64,000 nucleotides of DNA, from positions 14,315,001-14,379,000 of the forward strand of contig NC_083389.1 in the NCBI RefSeq assembly GCF_031755915.1. The letters are read 5' to 3'. Positions within the stretch are counted from its first letter, which is position 1; every line of letters starts with the position of its first letter. Origin of the DNA: Ziziphus jujuba. Taxonomy: Eukaryota; Streptophyta; Magnoliopsida; Rosales; Rhamnaceae. Positions 47,841 through 63,310 of this stretch are shown here, piece by piece. The position numbers were made by a program, and so were the translations under genes. Under the pieces are notes generated by a model. The model worked only from the letters and a program-made list of their open reading frames with translations, searched no databases and was not told the origin of the DNA.

Positions 47841-48983
47841 ATGCACTCTCTTTGGGGGAATTCATGCTCAGTACATTTCAAAGAACTTAATGACACTTCC
47901 TTCCTCTGTACTTTTGAAAATATGAAGGATAAAGAATGGGTTATTTTTGGTGCTCCTTGGCACTTTGAACGGGCACTTGTCTTAATTGCAGAGGTTTCAA
48001 ACTCAGTCCTCCCTCGGTCGGTCTCAATTCATAAAGCATTATTTTGGGTACAAATTCACAACATTCCTTTGCCTTTTATGACTAAATCCATTGGTGAGGC
48101 TATTGGATCTCATTTAGGCAATTGCATCTTGGTTGATTCTGCTGAAAGGGGATCATGCCTAGCTAAGTTTATGCAAGTACGGGTGCAACTAGATATTACA
48201 AAGCCTTTACGTCGTGGAATGAAAATTGCGCTGTAGCATGACGACCATATTTGGGTGGAATTTCAATATGAAAAACTACCAGACTTCTGTTATCGTTGTG
48301 GTCTTTTGGGTCATACATTGAAAGACTATGTTATTGAGGAATCTATTCACAGGGATCAATATGGTGCTTGGCTTCAGGCAAATCACTCTATTAATTTGAT
48401 TCTAGGAGCGAAAACTTCTCGTCAGAGGCCCCAGCGTACCACGGCATCATCTGATGAGGGATCATCAAAATCATTGATTCCCTCAAAATCTGGTTAGGCA
48501 TTGCCGGTGGATGCTCACTCTCCAACAATAACTGACCGTGTTCAACCATCGGAGCGGTTACACCAAGGGGTAGTTACAAATGTGGATAGCGGTTGTCCAG
48601 TATTTGAAAAAAATAACTTACAATTGGCGGTTACGGTCTCTAATGCTGATGTGACCCAAACAAATTTGGTACCTCCTATCGACACCAAAATGAAGGATAA
48701 GGAAATGTCTGCAACTCCTAAGATTATGGGGCTTATTTCAACATCCTCTATCAGTAATGTCCCTTTCATTGCTCCCAATTCTGAGCAATTACAATTGTGT
48801 CCTATTGCACCTTCAGTGGGTTTTGCTCGAAATACTTCTTGCTCGAGTAGAAAACAGCGTGGTGGTTCTATTACAGCAAGGACTAAGCAACCAAAGAGGT
48901 TAAAGGGTAACATTCCCGCAAGTGACATTGTGAATCTTTCAACCGTGGTGGGGTCTAATGAGCAAACCCACCACGGGACATGA
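47841..48983 (+). pseudogene. LINE ORF1 (DUF4283-like, zinc knuckle)
   Basis: Readable from about 47841. It has a DUF4283-type segment (WVIFGAPWHFERALVLI, LFWVQIHNIPLPFM) and, after a TAG at 48234-48236, a zinc-knuckle segment [14 protein letters not shown] in which the last Cys of CX2CX4HX4C is Tyr. A further stop at 48495-48497 precedes a long Ser/Thr-rich tail (48501-48983). The final TGA overlaps the ORF2 start as ATGA. ORF1 proteins of plant LINEs bind the element RNA. Confidence 0.82.
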
Positions 48984-49223
48984 AAATTCTAAGCTGGAAT
49001 GTCCGAGGTTTAGGGAATCCTCGGACATTCCGAGCATTTTCACGAATGCTCAAGACTATTGACCTCGATGTTATTTTTCTTATGGAAACAAAGCTTCTTA
49101 CTTGCCAACTTGAAATTATCAAATCTAAATGTAAGTTTCATGGGTGTTTTGGAGTTGATCATTCTGGTATGAGTGGTGGATTGGCCTTTTGTTGGAAACA
49201 GGATATAAACTTAACAATCAAAT

Positions 49224-49329
49224 CTTTTTCGTCTGGTCATATTGATGCTTTGTTATTACATCCATCAAAGGGTCCTCTTTTTCGTCTGGTCATATTGATG
49301 CTTTGTTATTACATCCATCAAAGGGTCCT
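49224..49329 (+). repeat. 53-bp tandem duplication in LINE ORF2
   Basis: CTTTTTCGTCTGGTCATATT starts at 49224 and again at 49277. Since 53 is not a multiple of three, it shifts the frame. Confidence 0.88.
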
Positions 49330-49357
49330 CTTCGTTTTACTGGATTTTATGGAAACC

Positions 49358-49495
49358 CGGATTTTACCTTGAGATATTTTTCTTGGCAATTGATAGAACA
49401 TTTACATTGTCTATAACAGCCCAGAAACTCGGATTTTACCTTGAGATATTTTTCTTGGCAATTGATAGAACATTTACATTCTCTATAACAGCCCA
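49358..49495 (+). repeat. 72-bp tandem duplication spanning the LINE/TRIM junction
   Basis: CGGATTTTACCTTGAGATAT occurs at 49358 and 49430. Both copies end with TATAACAGCCCA, the first bases of TRIM2, so the duplication happened after the TRIM inserted. Confidence 0.85.
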
Positions 49496-49910
49496 AACCA
49501 CCCGCATCAAGATATTGTCCGTTTTGGGCCCGGCCAGCATGGTTTTGCTCTTCCTGATCCCAGAACAACAGTGGGTCACAGGAAAAGGCCCTCTTGAAGG
49601 GAAAGGTATCCACACGCTTATAAGCCATGCTTCGTTCCCCTTTCCAACCAATGTGGGATGTTACAATCCACCCTCCTTAGGGCCTAGCGTCCTCGTTGGC
49701 ACACCGATCCAGGTCCGGCTCTGATACCACTGTAACAGTCCAGACCACCCGCATCAAGATATTGATCGCTTTGGCCCGGCCCGCACGGTTTTGCTCTTCC
49801 CGACCCCAGAATAACGGTGGGTCACAGGAAAATGCCTCTTGAAGGGAAAGGTATCCACACGCTTATAAGCCATGCTTCGTTCTCCTTTCCAACCGATGTG
49901 GGATGTTACA
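49484..49910 (-). mobile_element. TRIM2 (miniature LTR retrotransposon), nested in the LINE
   Basis: Terminal repeats of about 180 bp: 49484-49665 and 49731-49910. On the minus strand they begin TGTAACATCCCACAT, and the primer site TGGTATCAGAGCCGGACC lies between them (plus about 49713-49730). The outer end reads TATAACAG where TGTAACAG is expected. The 5-bp target duplication is TTCTC (49479-49483 and 49911-49915). It shares the CATCGGTTGGAAAGG-type core with the TRIM at 7338-7732. Confidence 0.9.
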
Positions 49911-52900
49911 TTCTCTCTCGTCTTTACCTTGGTTTTTATTTGGTGATTTTAATGAAATAATATTATCAACAGACAAGATAGGAGGAAGACCATGGCCAAG
50001 TTGGCAAATTGATCAATTCAAAAATACTCTTAGAAGTTGTTTTCTACGCTCATTGCCTTTTTCTGGGTACAAGTATACTTGGTCCAATGGGAGAAGTGGG
50101 GATGCTAATATTTGGGAATACCTTGACAGGTGTTTCACTACCATTGAAGCTCATGTTCTGTTTCCTTATGCACGTGTTCAACATATTGCCAATACTGTTT
50201 CTGACCACCAAGCAATTTGTGTAGAGTTGGATAATCCAAATGGAAATGTAACAAGATTTTCAAAAAGATTTCATTTTGAAGCTGTTTGGGTAGGAGAGGC
50301 CGAATGTACTAACATTGTTAAAGAGACGTGGCATTGCAACACTGATGGGACTGTCTCTGTGCAAAATATTGAAGACAAAATTTCAAAGTGTGTAGCAAGA
50401 TTATGTCGTTGGAACAAATATGATTTTTGCTATATCAAACAGGGACTCCAACATTGTTACCAGCAACTCTCTATTCTCCAATCCAAACATCCCACAGAAG
50501 CAAATATAAAATATCTCAATCGCGTGGAAAGTGAAATCAACTCCCTACTGGAAAAGGAGGAAACTAAATGGCAGCAGCATTCCAGGATTCAATGGCTAAG
50601 GGAAGGGGACCGGAATACACATTTTTTCCACAATCATGCTACTACACGTCATAGAAAGAACCTCATCTTTGGTATAACAAGGTCTGATGGTATCTGGACT
50701 ACCTCTCCTAATTCTATACAAACGGCTTTCCTTGAATATTTCCAAAGTTTGTTTTCTTCAAAAGGAACGCATATTATACAAGATTTAAGTTTTAGGATAC
50801 AACAAAGGGTTACTTCCTCTATCAATTCAGCCTTATGTCAGCCTTTTACTGCTGCTGAAATTCAAACCAGTCTTTTTCAAATGTGTCCTTCAAAATCACT
50901 GGCCCATGATGGCCTTCCTGCACTTTTTTACCAACAATATTGGCCACTTATTGGTGATAATGTTACTACTGCTTCCCTAGATGTTCTTAATAATGAAGCT
51001 ACTATGGGAAGAATTAATCACATGCTAATTATGTTGGTTCCAAAAATTAGTGAATCATTACATGTGACAGATTTTCGTCCAATTAGCATGTGTACGGTTA
51101 TTTACAAAATCATATCTAAGACTATTGTCAACCGATTGAAGCATTTTCTGCCCTTGCTCATTTTGGAGGAACAAAGTGCTTTTGTACCAGGTAGGCAAAT
51201 CACTGACAATGTTCTTGTTGCTTTTGAACAGATGAATTTGATTGCCAGGAATCACTCAGGTGCTGAGGGTTTAATGGCTGTAAAACTTAACATGAGCAAG
51301 GCCTATGATATAGTAGAGTGGGATTTTTTGCGTTGGATGATGCATGAATTGGGTTTTGACTCAAAATGGGTATCTTTGGTTATGAGACATGTGACAGGAG
51401 TCTCTTATTCAATATTGATAAATGGTTGGCAGTGTGGTTTTTTTAAACCAACATGTGGTTTACGTCAAGGTGACCTCTATCCCCCTATATCTTTTTATTT
51501 ATATCTGAAGGTCTCTCCAGCTTGCTTCGGAAATCTGTGGAATCTAAACTTTTAAAAGGAATATCGATCACTTCATCTTCTCCAACTATCTCTCATCTCT
51601 TCTTTGCCGATGACACAATTCTTTTCACGCATGCCACTAAAGAAGATTGCTGTCAAATTCTTAACATCCTCCATGTCTATGAACGGGCATCTGGCCAGCA
51701 AGTTAATTTACAAAAGACGGTGGTCTCTTTTAGTCCAAACACAGTCCTTTCAATACAGGATCAGGTGAATCATTCATTCCAAATACAAGGTGAAGTGAGA
51801 GAAGACAAGTATCTTGGATTACCATCTTTTATTGGAAGAAGAAAATTTGAACTTTTTTAATCCATAAAGGAATGGGTTTGGAAGAGGATGGAAGGTTGGA
51901 CTAGGAAGCTTTTGTCACGTGGTGGAAGAGAGGTCCTTATTAAATCTGTTGCTCAAGCCATCCTAACGTATACAATGAGCTGTTTCAAACTACCAAAAAG
52001 GCTTATCAAGGAATTAACCAGTGTTTTATCTCGTTTCTGGTGGGGCTCCAACAATGGTAACAGAGGTGTAGTATGGGCTAGCTAGATGAAGCTTACACAA
52101 CCCAAGGCTTTAGGTGGATTGGGATTTCGATCTCTTGAAGAATTTAACAGGACACTTTTGGCTAAGTAATGTTGGAGAATATTACAATTTCCTAACTCTC
52201 TTCTAACGCGTGTTCTTAAAGCCAAATATTTTCCACATTGTTCATTTTGGGAAGCTAGAGTAGGCCGTAATCCTTCTCATTCTTGGCGCAGTTTGATTTG
52301 GGGGAGAAATATTTTAGAGAGTGGTGGGATATGGCATGTTGGTGATGGGAGAACTATTCGTGTTTATAAAGATGCTTGGCTGCGGTGTCAAGGCTCCACA
52401 CGAATTTTATCACCAAGACTTCTGGGTGATGATACTAGAGTGGAATGTTTGCTTACTGCAACTGGAATGTTGACTTGCTTCGTACTTCTTTCTTTGCTGA
52501 TGAAGTTTCCTTCATCCAAACCATACCTATTGGTGGTGTTGGTACAACTGATCGTTTTGCATGGAAATATAGTGCAAATGGAGTGTATACAGTGAAGAGT
52601 GGCTACTAGGAAGCTAGAAAGGTTGGTATCGGAGGTAATGTTAGTGGGCCTACTGATACACAAAGCTGGAAGTGGTGGAGACACCTCTGGCGTTTATCAC
52701 TCCCACATAAAATTAAAATTTTTATCTGGCGTGCTTGTAATGATGCAATTCCATGTTTCTCATTATTAGCTTCACGGAAAATTTCTACTCATAGGGCGTG
52801 TTTGCTGTGTTCCAGAGAAGAGGAGGATATATTACATATATTGTGGATATGTGTGAATGTAGTGCGTATTTGGAAACATTTTGATTTTTATTCAAACATC

Positions 52901-53958
52901 AAAGGTTTTGCATATGTCTCTTTCTTTGCATTGTGTCATACGGTATTCACTAGCCTTACAGATTTTCAGCAAGAAATGTTTGCATGGACATGTTCGAGTA
53001 CATGGAATAAAAGGAATGCCATTTTGCATGGTAATTTTTTCAAATCAGATTTACAAATGCTGGACTCTATTTTACGTATGCATTTGGATTTTAAGGAAGC
53101 TATACAGCCCCAAAACCCACAAGGGTTACCCACTCGAGTACACCAATGGTGTCCACCTCCAGAAGGAACTCTGAAAATAAATGTTGATGCTGCTGTCAAA
53201 CCTGGAACTGGCATAATTGGAATTGGTGTTGTTGTTCGTAATAATTTAGGGGCACTTATGGGAGCTCTTGCTAAACCTATTGTCGCTTCTTGGTCTGCTC
53301 GGTATGCAGAACTTTTTGCTATCAGTGAAGGAGTTCGGTTCTGTATTGATATGGGCTTCCTACAAGGTGAAGTTGTCAGTGACTGTCTTGCTGCTGTTCG
53401 TGGTGTTAATTCCACTTCCATGATTCCCCAATTGAATCCAAACTGTTTCTTGGTTGAGTCTTTACAAAAGATGTTCTTAGTCTATTCAGGTTTAACTTGT
53501 ACTTTGCATCGAGAGAGGCAAATACTGCAGCTCATAGTGTTGCAAAATATGCTACGTCTCTCAGTTCTTTTGAGTCCTGGCTTGAAGAAGGTCCTCAGTG
53601 GCTTACTTATCTACTTCAAGCTGATGTTTGTAATTCCAACTTCTAATTTAATGTGATGCTCTTTGACTTTCAAAAAGAAAAAAAAAAATTGAATGCTTCT
53701 TGAAAACGATGTAGTTCAACTTAACTACTGCACCAATGACATTAGAACACGTAGCCATTCTGTTAGTTGTTAAAATAAGAGTAAAGTGACTACTTTTCCA
53801 CTTTTTATTTCCAGATTAATGAAGTGCACCGTTTTGACCATTCGAAGCTTCAAACCAGATTATGCACCAGACCTCAGTAGCATATCACAGCAGCGGAACA
53901 ACATTACAAGTAGAATTTGAGGATTAAACTTCACAATAATTCTATGTCTGATTCTCAG

Positions 53959-54460
53959 GGTGTGCTGTCAGAATGGTGCTGGAATTGCTGTCAAGCAGCC
54001 CTCAGCAAGCAAGAATTCATTAATGGGGTTGGCATGATTTCTACGTTGGATCACCCTATAATCTTGTGAGGCTCTACGATTGCTGTATTGAAAGAAATCA
54101 TTTGCTGCTTGTGTATGAATTCATGGAAAACAACAGCTTTACCGGTGCACTTTTAGGTAAAATGCTTGACTAACGTCTTCGGAACGATATTATAGGATGG
54201 AAATTGACGTCACTTTTAACTTATAGGTAACGAGGAAAATCTGAACCAGCCGGATAGGCTAACAAGAAAGAAGATGTACTTGGGCGTAGCCAAGGAGGTT
54301 AGCTTATCATTAAGAGGAATCAAGGTTGAAATTATTAAAAAAGACATCAAGGCAACCAATGTTCTGCTCGATAGAGATCTAAATGCCATGATTTCTGACT
54401 TTGGTTTGGCTAAGAAGAAAGAGAACAAGCATGTCAACACAAGAACAGCTAGAACAATGC
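53959..54460 (+). pseudogene. P2: kinase exon fragments (Lys exon and HRD/DFG exon)
   Basis: 53959-54155 corresponds to the exon with the catalytic Lys (GGTGTGCTGTCAG, then GTCAAGCAG, ending TTTTAGGTAAAATG). It is frameshifted and has lost about 15 nt. 54228-54460 corresponds to the catalytic-loop exon, but HRDIKATN reads KKDIKATN and the Asp-Phe-Gly segment is SDFGLAKKKENKHV with a shortened end. No activity is expected. Confidence 0.85.
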
Positions 54461-54585
54461 AGGTGGATTTGGGCGACAAACAGGACATTTCACGTTAAAG
54501 ACAAAGCAAAGCTGCCACAGGTAACTTTGACCCTGCAATAAGATAGGCGAAGGAGGCTTTAGTCCAATTTAATTACAAGGTAGTA
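54461..54585 (+). pseudogene. P2: misplaced juxtamembrane/kinase exon fragment
   Basis: Directly after the DFG exon, with no intron, sequence matching the first kinase exon reappears (GGACATTTCACGTTAAAGAC to GGCGAAGGAGGCTTTAGTCC and TACAAGGTAGTA). In intact copies this exon lies upstream of the other two, so the order is scrambled. Confidence 0.82.
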
Positions 54586-54636
54586 ATTTCCATTTTGGTA
54601 ATCTTTGGCTTGTCACTGAAGTCTAGCAGAAAAATA

Positions 54637-54835
54637 TACTACCTTGTAATCTGAACCAAAGCCTTATTCACAGGGTTAAAGTTACCAATGATAGCTTTGA
54701 TGTGTCATAATGTGAAATGTCTTGGTTATCTCTCAAGTCCAGCTATATTGTTGCAACTAAAGTTAGAAATCTTGGTATTTACATCCCTATCGAGAAGAAT
54801 ATCGCTTGCCTTAATGTCTTTCCATGGGCATTTGC
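54637..54835 (-). pseudogene. P2: inverted kinase exon fragments
   Basis: Read on the minus strand, 54835-54763 matches the HRD exon (AAAGACATTAAGGCAAGCGA onwards) and 54722-54637 matches the first kinase exon (GACATTTCACATTATGACAC to TTACAAGGTAGTA). This is the same scrambled order as the forward fragments at 54318-54585. The two arms face each other across a 51-nt loop (54586-54636). Confidence 0.78.
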
Positions 54836-58130
<3,295 letters not shown>

Positions 58131-58254
58131 ATGACTATGAGGTTTGTGTTTTCGACCGACAAGATTGTTCCGATTGTTGTTTTTGGGTTTTTGACTTTGA
58201 ATTATTTCTTCGCTGGGTTTGGATCGCACGCTCAACTTCTGCCTGAAGATGAAG
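58131..58254 (+). CDS. LRR receptor-like kinase copy D, exon 1 (signal peptide)
   Basis: 41 codons starting [18 protein letters not shown], hydrophobic to [13 protein letters not shown], then G before a GTACAC donor. It closely matches copy B exon 1, with two extra codons at the start; the second ATG at 58137 is an alternative. The exon is open. The next exon is not in the window, so intron 1 is longer than 5.7 kb. It is presumably an LRR VIII-2 receptor kinase like copy B; whether the rest is intact cannot be seen. Confidence 0.82.
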
Positions 58255-61200
58255 GTACACTTCAAATTTCAGCTTATTTGTCTAATTTTTAGTTTTTTAG
58301 ATTTTTTCTTTTCTTTTTTTACATTGTTTTTCCCACTAACTTTCATTGCATGATTTTGCAATTTGATCCGTTGTTTTTATCTCGTAAGGAGACTTCGTTT
58401 TAGAGAATTGTTTCTGTTTGGCTACTGAGAATCTGAGGGAAAACGAAAGAAAGTTGATCGTGTTTTGAGAGTTGCTTTCCGTTGTTTTATTGTCCTCTGT
58501 TTTTTTTTTTTTTCTTTTTTTTCTTTTTTTTTTTTTATTGTCGTTTCACGTTTAATTAGTGTATAAGTTTTGTTTATTTAAAACTCCAAATCTCTAACGG
58601 CTACTTGGAATCTGATTCCACTTTGGAAAGTTAAACCGTGTCAATTAATTCATATTTTTTCTCATATATTTAATTCCCAAAAATTTCTTACAATTTTGTA
58701 GATCACAGAGTAACAGTCATTTTTAGCGCAAATACTTTTAATTCCGAAGTCAAGTTCAAAGTAAAATGTGGGCACACGTAGAATTGCTATGTTCCCTGCT
58801 TCTGACATAAAACTTTTTTATTAAAAAAAAGAAAAAAAGAAAAAAGAAAAACTCTATTTATATGCTTGCATTTTCCCTGTAATAAGCAATTCCATTTGGG
58901 TGTTCATTGATATGGAATCGATTTAATTTATGGATATCCAATTCAATCTAATTAATAATTGATTTGATTTTTTTAAATCAAAATTGAACCAAATTATATA
59001 TAAAATCTAATTTAAACCAATTTAATTTGTAATTAGTTTATATTCATTTGGTTAATTAATTTTGAGTTTGGTTTTTTTTTTTTGGGTTTTTAAAATTTTT
59101 TAAATTATAAAATTATAAATTTTAGAAAGCAATATTTGACTTTCGAATTTTGTCATTATATAAAATATTTATAAATTTTATTTTATTTTTAAATTGATTG
59201 ATAATCTTAAAAAAAAATACTATATAAAAATTCATAAATATTAAAACAAAAATAAAAAATATTAAAGATTAATAATTAGTAAAATTTTTGAATATCACAT
59301 TATAATTATATAACTAATCAGATATATAAAACTTAAATACATAACTTTATTATTTATAATTTAAACCGGTTTGATGTAGATTGGTTTCATTGAATTTTTA
59401 CATTAAAAACCAAACAAAAAAACCAAATCAAAACGAATTGATAATCAATTTTTAATTTTTAAAATTTAATTATATTAAAAAATTAATTTAAATAAATTAG
59501 AGTAGATTAGATTTTTTGAACAAATTATATAATTTACAACCCATTTAAAATCTCCTTACATCCTGTATGACTTGCTTTCATAGACACAAATAGGATGTTC
59601 ATATAATAACTATGCATATAAACAATGTTTTTTTAATTAAAATAAAAATAAAAATAACATGTTACAAAATTAATTAGCAAAATAAGAAAACAAAAATAAA
59701 TCAAATAAAACAACAAACATAAAATTTTATTTAGATAAAAGTATAATGTTAATTGCAAACTTAAAAGTCAAACAAACATATGTGATAGATTATCAAAAAT
59801 TTAATATATAATATATATTTAAAATATAATTAAATATGCAATATAAAACTACAACACATTAATTATCTATTTCATTACAAAATACCAAATATAATATTTT
59901 ACATTATTTTCATGATAAACAATGATTTAGAAACCTACATATTAAATATAAAGGATCAAAACGCTATATTTGAAAGTTTATGTTTTTTGGAGGGGCCAAA
60001 TACAAGTTATTATAAAAAGCATAAAAGAAACACACATATATATTTATATATAAAGGGGTTTTCCAGAAATTTCAGGGTGGTCGTGATCACCCCTGCCGAT
60101 TGAGATTCAAATTCTCAATTTTCACTTCAGAAAGTAAAGGATTTTGTTTTACAAACAGGGGACCGACTAAGAGCTAAGCAATTGGATAGTCTTTGTCAAA
60201 GAGCAATAATTTTTTGGATAGTCTTTGTCGAAGATTTTTATTTATTTAAAACTCCAAATCTCTGACGGCTATTTGGAATCTGATTCCACTCTGGAAAGTT
60301 AAACTGTGTCAATTAATTTGTATTTTTATATTTAATTCCAAAAACTTTCTTACAATTTTGTCGATTACAGAGTAACAGTAATTTTTTGCGCAAATATTTT
60401 TAATTCCAAAAAATTTCTTAGAATTTTGTCGCTTAGTTGCTCTGCTCACTGCTTCTGGCATTAAAATAAAATAAATAAATAAACTATTTATATGCATGCA
60501 TTTTCCCTATATTAAACGATACCATTTGGGTTTTCATTGATTTGGAACCGATTTAATTCATAAATATCCAATCTAATTTAATTAGTAATCAATTTAATTT
60601 TTTTTAACCCAAACCGAATCAAATTATATATGAAATTTATTCTAAACAAATTCAACTAATAATCGATTTAAATCAGTTTGGATGATCATTTTTATTTTAT
60701 TTTTAATTTTTGGGTTTTTTTAAAAAAAATTTGGACTTTTTGAATTTTAAATTTTAAAAACGAATATTTGGCTTTCTAACTTTTTCATTATATAAAATGT
60801 TTATTTTTCCAAAATTGATATATTATCTAAAAAAAATAATAAATAAAAATTTATAATTATTAAAACAACAAACAACAAAAGAAAGTTTAATAATAAGTAA
60901 AAGCTTTGCACATGACATTACAATTCATACAACTAACCAATAAACTGCAGATAATAATACAAAATTTAAATACATAATTTTATTATATATTATTAATTGA
61001 ATCGGTTTTATTGGATTTTTATGTTAGAAATTAAACCAAACCAAATTGATAATTGATTTTTAATTTTTAAAACCGTTTGAATCCAATTACATTAAAAAAA
61101 ATCGATCTAAACAAATTAGACTGAATTAGATCGATTGGTTAGTTTTTTGCACACTTCTAGATTTTAGATATTTTTATTTGTGAGGTTACAGTTTTGTCAT

Positions 61201-63002
61201 GCTTTTTTTAACAGATAGTTGGAAAGTGACTCAAAGAGGCAAAAAAAAAAAAAAAAAAAAAAGGGAAAAAAGGAAAAAAGAGACAAAAACAAAAAGAAAG
61301 AAAAGAGAGAGAGAGAGAATGATTTAGAGGGATATAATGGTTTTTAAAATAGGCAATAAATTGGAGTGCAAGTTGGAGAATGGGGTGAGGGATTTTACAA
61401 TTCATGAAATTGGAAGTGTCAGAGTTTTCATGACATTCTTTCACCCATGCGGGTTAGGAATGGCGCAATTTTATTATTTTCAATATATATATATATATAT
61501 ATTTCTAATATATCCGATATGTAATTTTTCCTTTTATTTTTATTTTTCTTTTATTTTTATATTAATAGTTGAAATCAAGGGCAGATCCAAAAGCTTTGAC
61601 AAGGTGGCCAATATAGAGTACTAATTTTTAGCGGAGTTACCTTTTATAAACTCTTATGGACTGGTTTGGAATATATTAGGTTTAAAGTAAATTGTTACTA
61701 TAGAAGCAAATCATACACTATACATCATTTTCTATTTTATTTTGCTTTTATATTGGAAATGGAGAATTCAAACTTAATATTATTGTCTGAAAAAAAGCTT
61801 TGCCACTAGTTGTCTTTACTAGAGCCTCCATATCATTTTAAATCTTAAATTATAAACTTATTACATATAATAAGTTAGAAGTATGCGTATAGACAATGTT
61901 TTTTATTAAAATAACAAGTTACAAAATTAATTAGCAAAATAAATAAAATAAAATAAAATAAAACAACAAACATAAAATTTTATTTAGATAAAAGTATAAT
62001 GTTAATTGCAAACTTAAAAGTCAAACAAACATATATGTGATAGATTATCAAAATTTTAATATATAATATATACTAAAAATATAATTAAATATGCAACATA
62101 AAACTACAACACATTTATTATCTATTTCATTACAAAATACCAAATATAATATTTTACACTATTTTCATGATGAACAATGATTTAGAAGCCTACATATTAA
62201 ATATAAAGGGTCAAAACGCTATTTGAAAGTTTGTTTATGTGTTTTGGAGGGGCCAAATACAAGTTTTTATAAAAACCATAAGAGAAATACACATATATAT
62301 TTATATATAAAGAGGGTTTCCAGAAATTTTAGGGTGGTCGTCACCCCTGCAGATTGAGATTCAAATTCTCAATATTTACTTCAGAAAGTAAAGGTTTTTG
62401 TTTTACAAACAGGGGACCGACTAAGAGCTAAGCAATTTGATAGTCTTTGTCAAAGAGCAATAATTGTGCCTTTATGTCTATTCCTACCAGCTTTGAACCA
62501 ATTATTTATTTAATGGGATGTAACTTTAGAGGTTCATATACAGCCACCGACGTGCCCGGCATTACCACCTCAGATCCGATTCGGACATACCATATAGGTT
62601 TATATGCTGTTAACTTTGTATTAATTTTATTGCCAACAAAACCTTTGTATTACCTTTTTTTTTTTAAATTTTTTATTTTCATAGATAATATTAATCTCTA
62701 GTATATTTTATCTGGGTAATAACTCTCGGTTAACATGTGTATTTTTCTACTTTAGTGATTAAATTGTTCTTTAATATTAATAGATAAAGTAATTTAGAAA
62801 AATAGAAAAGTATCAAAAGTCTGGACCATATGCCCCATTAATAAGTAAACGACTAGTATGTTTTGCCATGGACATTATACAATTTTGACCATCTAGGTTT
62901 TGAATAATGAATTATATATGAATTTTATTGACTTGTATTATAATTAAATTCATATATATATATATATATATATATATCTAAGCATGAACGAGAGTGACAT
63001 GG
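58255..63002. other. Copy D intron 1, with internal tandem duplication
   Basis: Non-coding. A block starting TTATTTAAAACTCCAAATCTC at about 58573 starts again at about 60240; both continue through the same AT-rich repeat to the AGCAATT...CAAAGAGCAATAATT segment. Copy 1 lacks about 0.7 kb present in copy 2 (around 61200-61860). Copy B intron 1 has this block only once (20467-27260, with the CACTA element inside). Confidence 0.7.
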
Positions 63003-63310
63003 TGTTAGAGTATTGTTATATCCTCCACGTCAGCTTATGAGAGTAAAAAAGGCTTAAGAGAGCCACATGTTTGGTTTGTTATAACTGTCAGCTCAGTCAA
63101 ACGTTTGGTTTGTTACCACTGTAGCTTTAGAGTGAAAGCATGCGTGGGTTGTCAGGTGTATAAATACACGTACTGTTATTAGCTTTTGTTGTTAGCTGAA
63201 AAACATTAATACAGAGAATCATTTTTTTTCTCCCTTCTTCTTTTCTCTCTGTTTCTCTCTGCATTTCTAGCCTTTTCGTGCATTTTCTGACCTACCAAAC
63301 AGTTCTGTCA
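63003..63310 (+). mobile_element. Solo LTR, 308 bp
   Basis: Runs from TGTTAGAGTATTG to GTTCTGTCA, with a TATAAATAC box at about 63160 and a pyrimidine-rich region downstream. Flanks CATGG (62998-63002) and CATGT (63311-63315) are a target duplication with one change. The empty site in copy B intron 1 is at about 32166 (GTGACATGGACATTATGCAA). Confidence 0.8.

Larger units (their letters stand above)
48980..53656 (+). pseudogene. LINE ORF2 (endonuclease, RT, RNase H), broken
   Basis: Starts MKILSWNVRGLGNPRT (AP-type endonuclease). It breaks at a 53-bp tandem duplication near 49276, then at a 72-bp duplication and TRIM2. It resumes at 49911 (WFLFGDFNEIILS, end of endonuclease). RT: FRPISMCTVIYKIISK, QSAFVPGRQITDN, motif A LNMSKAYD with Asn for the catalytic Asp (51289-51291), and FADDTILF after a frame change near 51530. 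Then comes the zf-RVT region (WRACNDAIPCFSLL), and RNase H from 53180 (INVDAAVKPGTGIIGIG, AELFAISEGV). Several further stops are present. Confidence 0.88.
47530..53689 (+). mobile_element. L1-type LINE, near full length
   Basis: ORF1 with a DUF4283-like domain and zinc knuckle, then ORF2 with endonuclease, RT, Cys-rich zinc region and RNase H, then an A-rich tail (about 53673-53688). The target duplication is about 20 bp with one mismatch: TGAATGCTTCTTGAAAGCGA (47512-47531) against TGAATGCTTCTTGAAAACGA (53690-53709). It splits a solo LTR and is itself interrupted by a TRIM. Numerous stops and a lost catalytic Asp make it inactive. Confidence 0.92.
47128..53935 (-). mobile_element. Solo LTR (minus strand), split by a LINE
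   Basis: The left part 47128-47529 and right part 53710-53935 together make about 630 bp. On the minus strand it runs TGTGAAGTTTAATCC to TTTTCCAACA with a TATAAATAG box (plus 47502-47510) and a transcribed region ending CTCAATAAATCTTGTTGCTG, typical of a copia LTR. No internal retrotransposon sequence is seen. The flanks ATAAA (47123-47127) and ATAAT (53936-53940) could be a target duplication with one change. It sits in the intron before the kinase exon that resumes at 53959. Confidence 0.65.

Noticed and set aside
52966..53421. 151-codon minus-strand ORF
   Set aside because: It is antisense to the LINE RNase H region and has no domain of its own.
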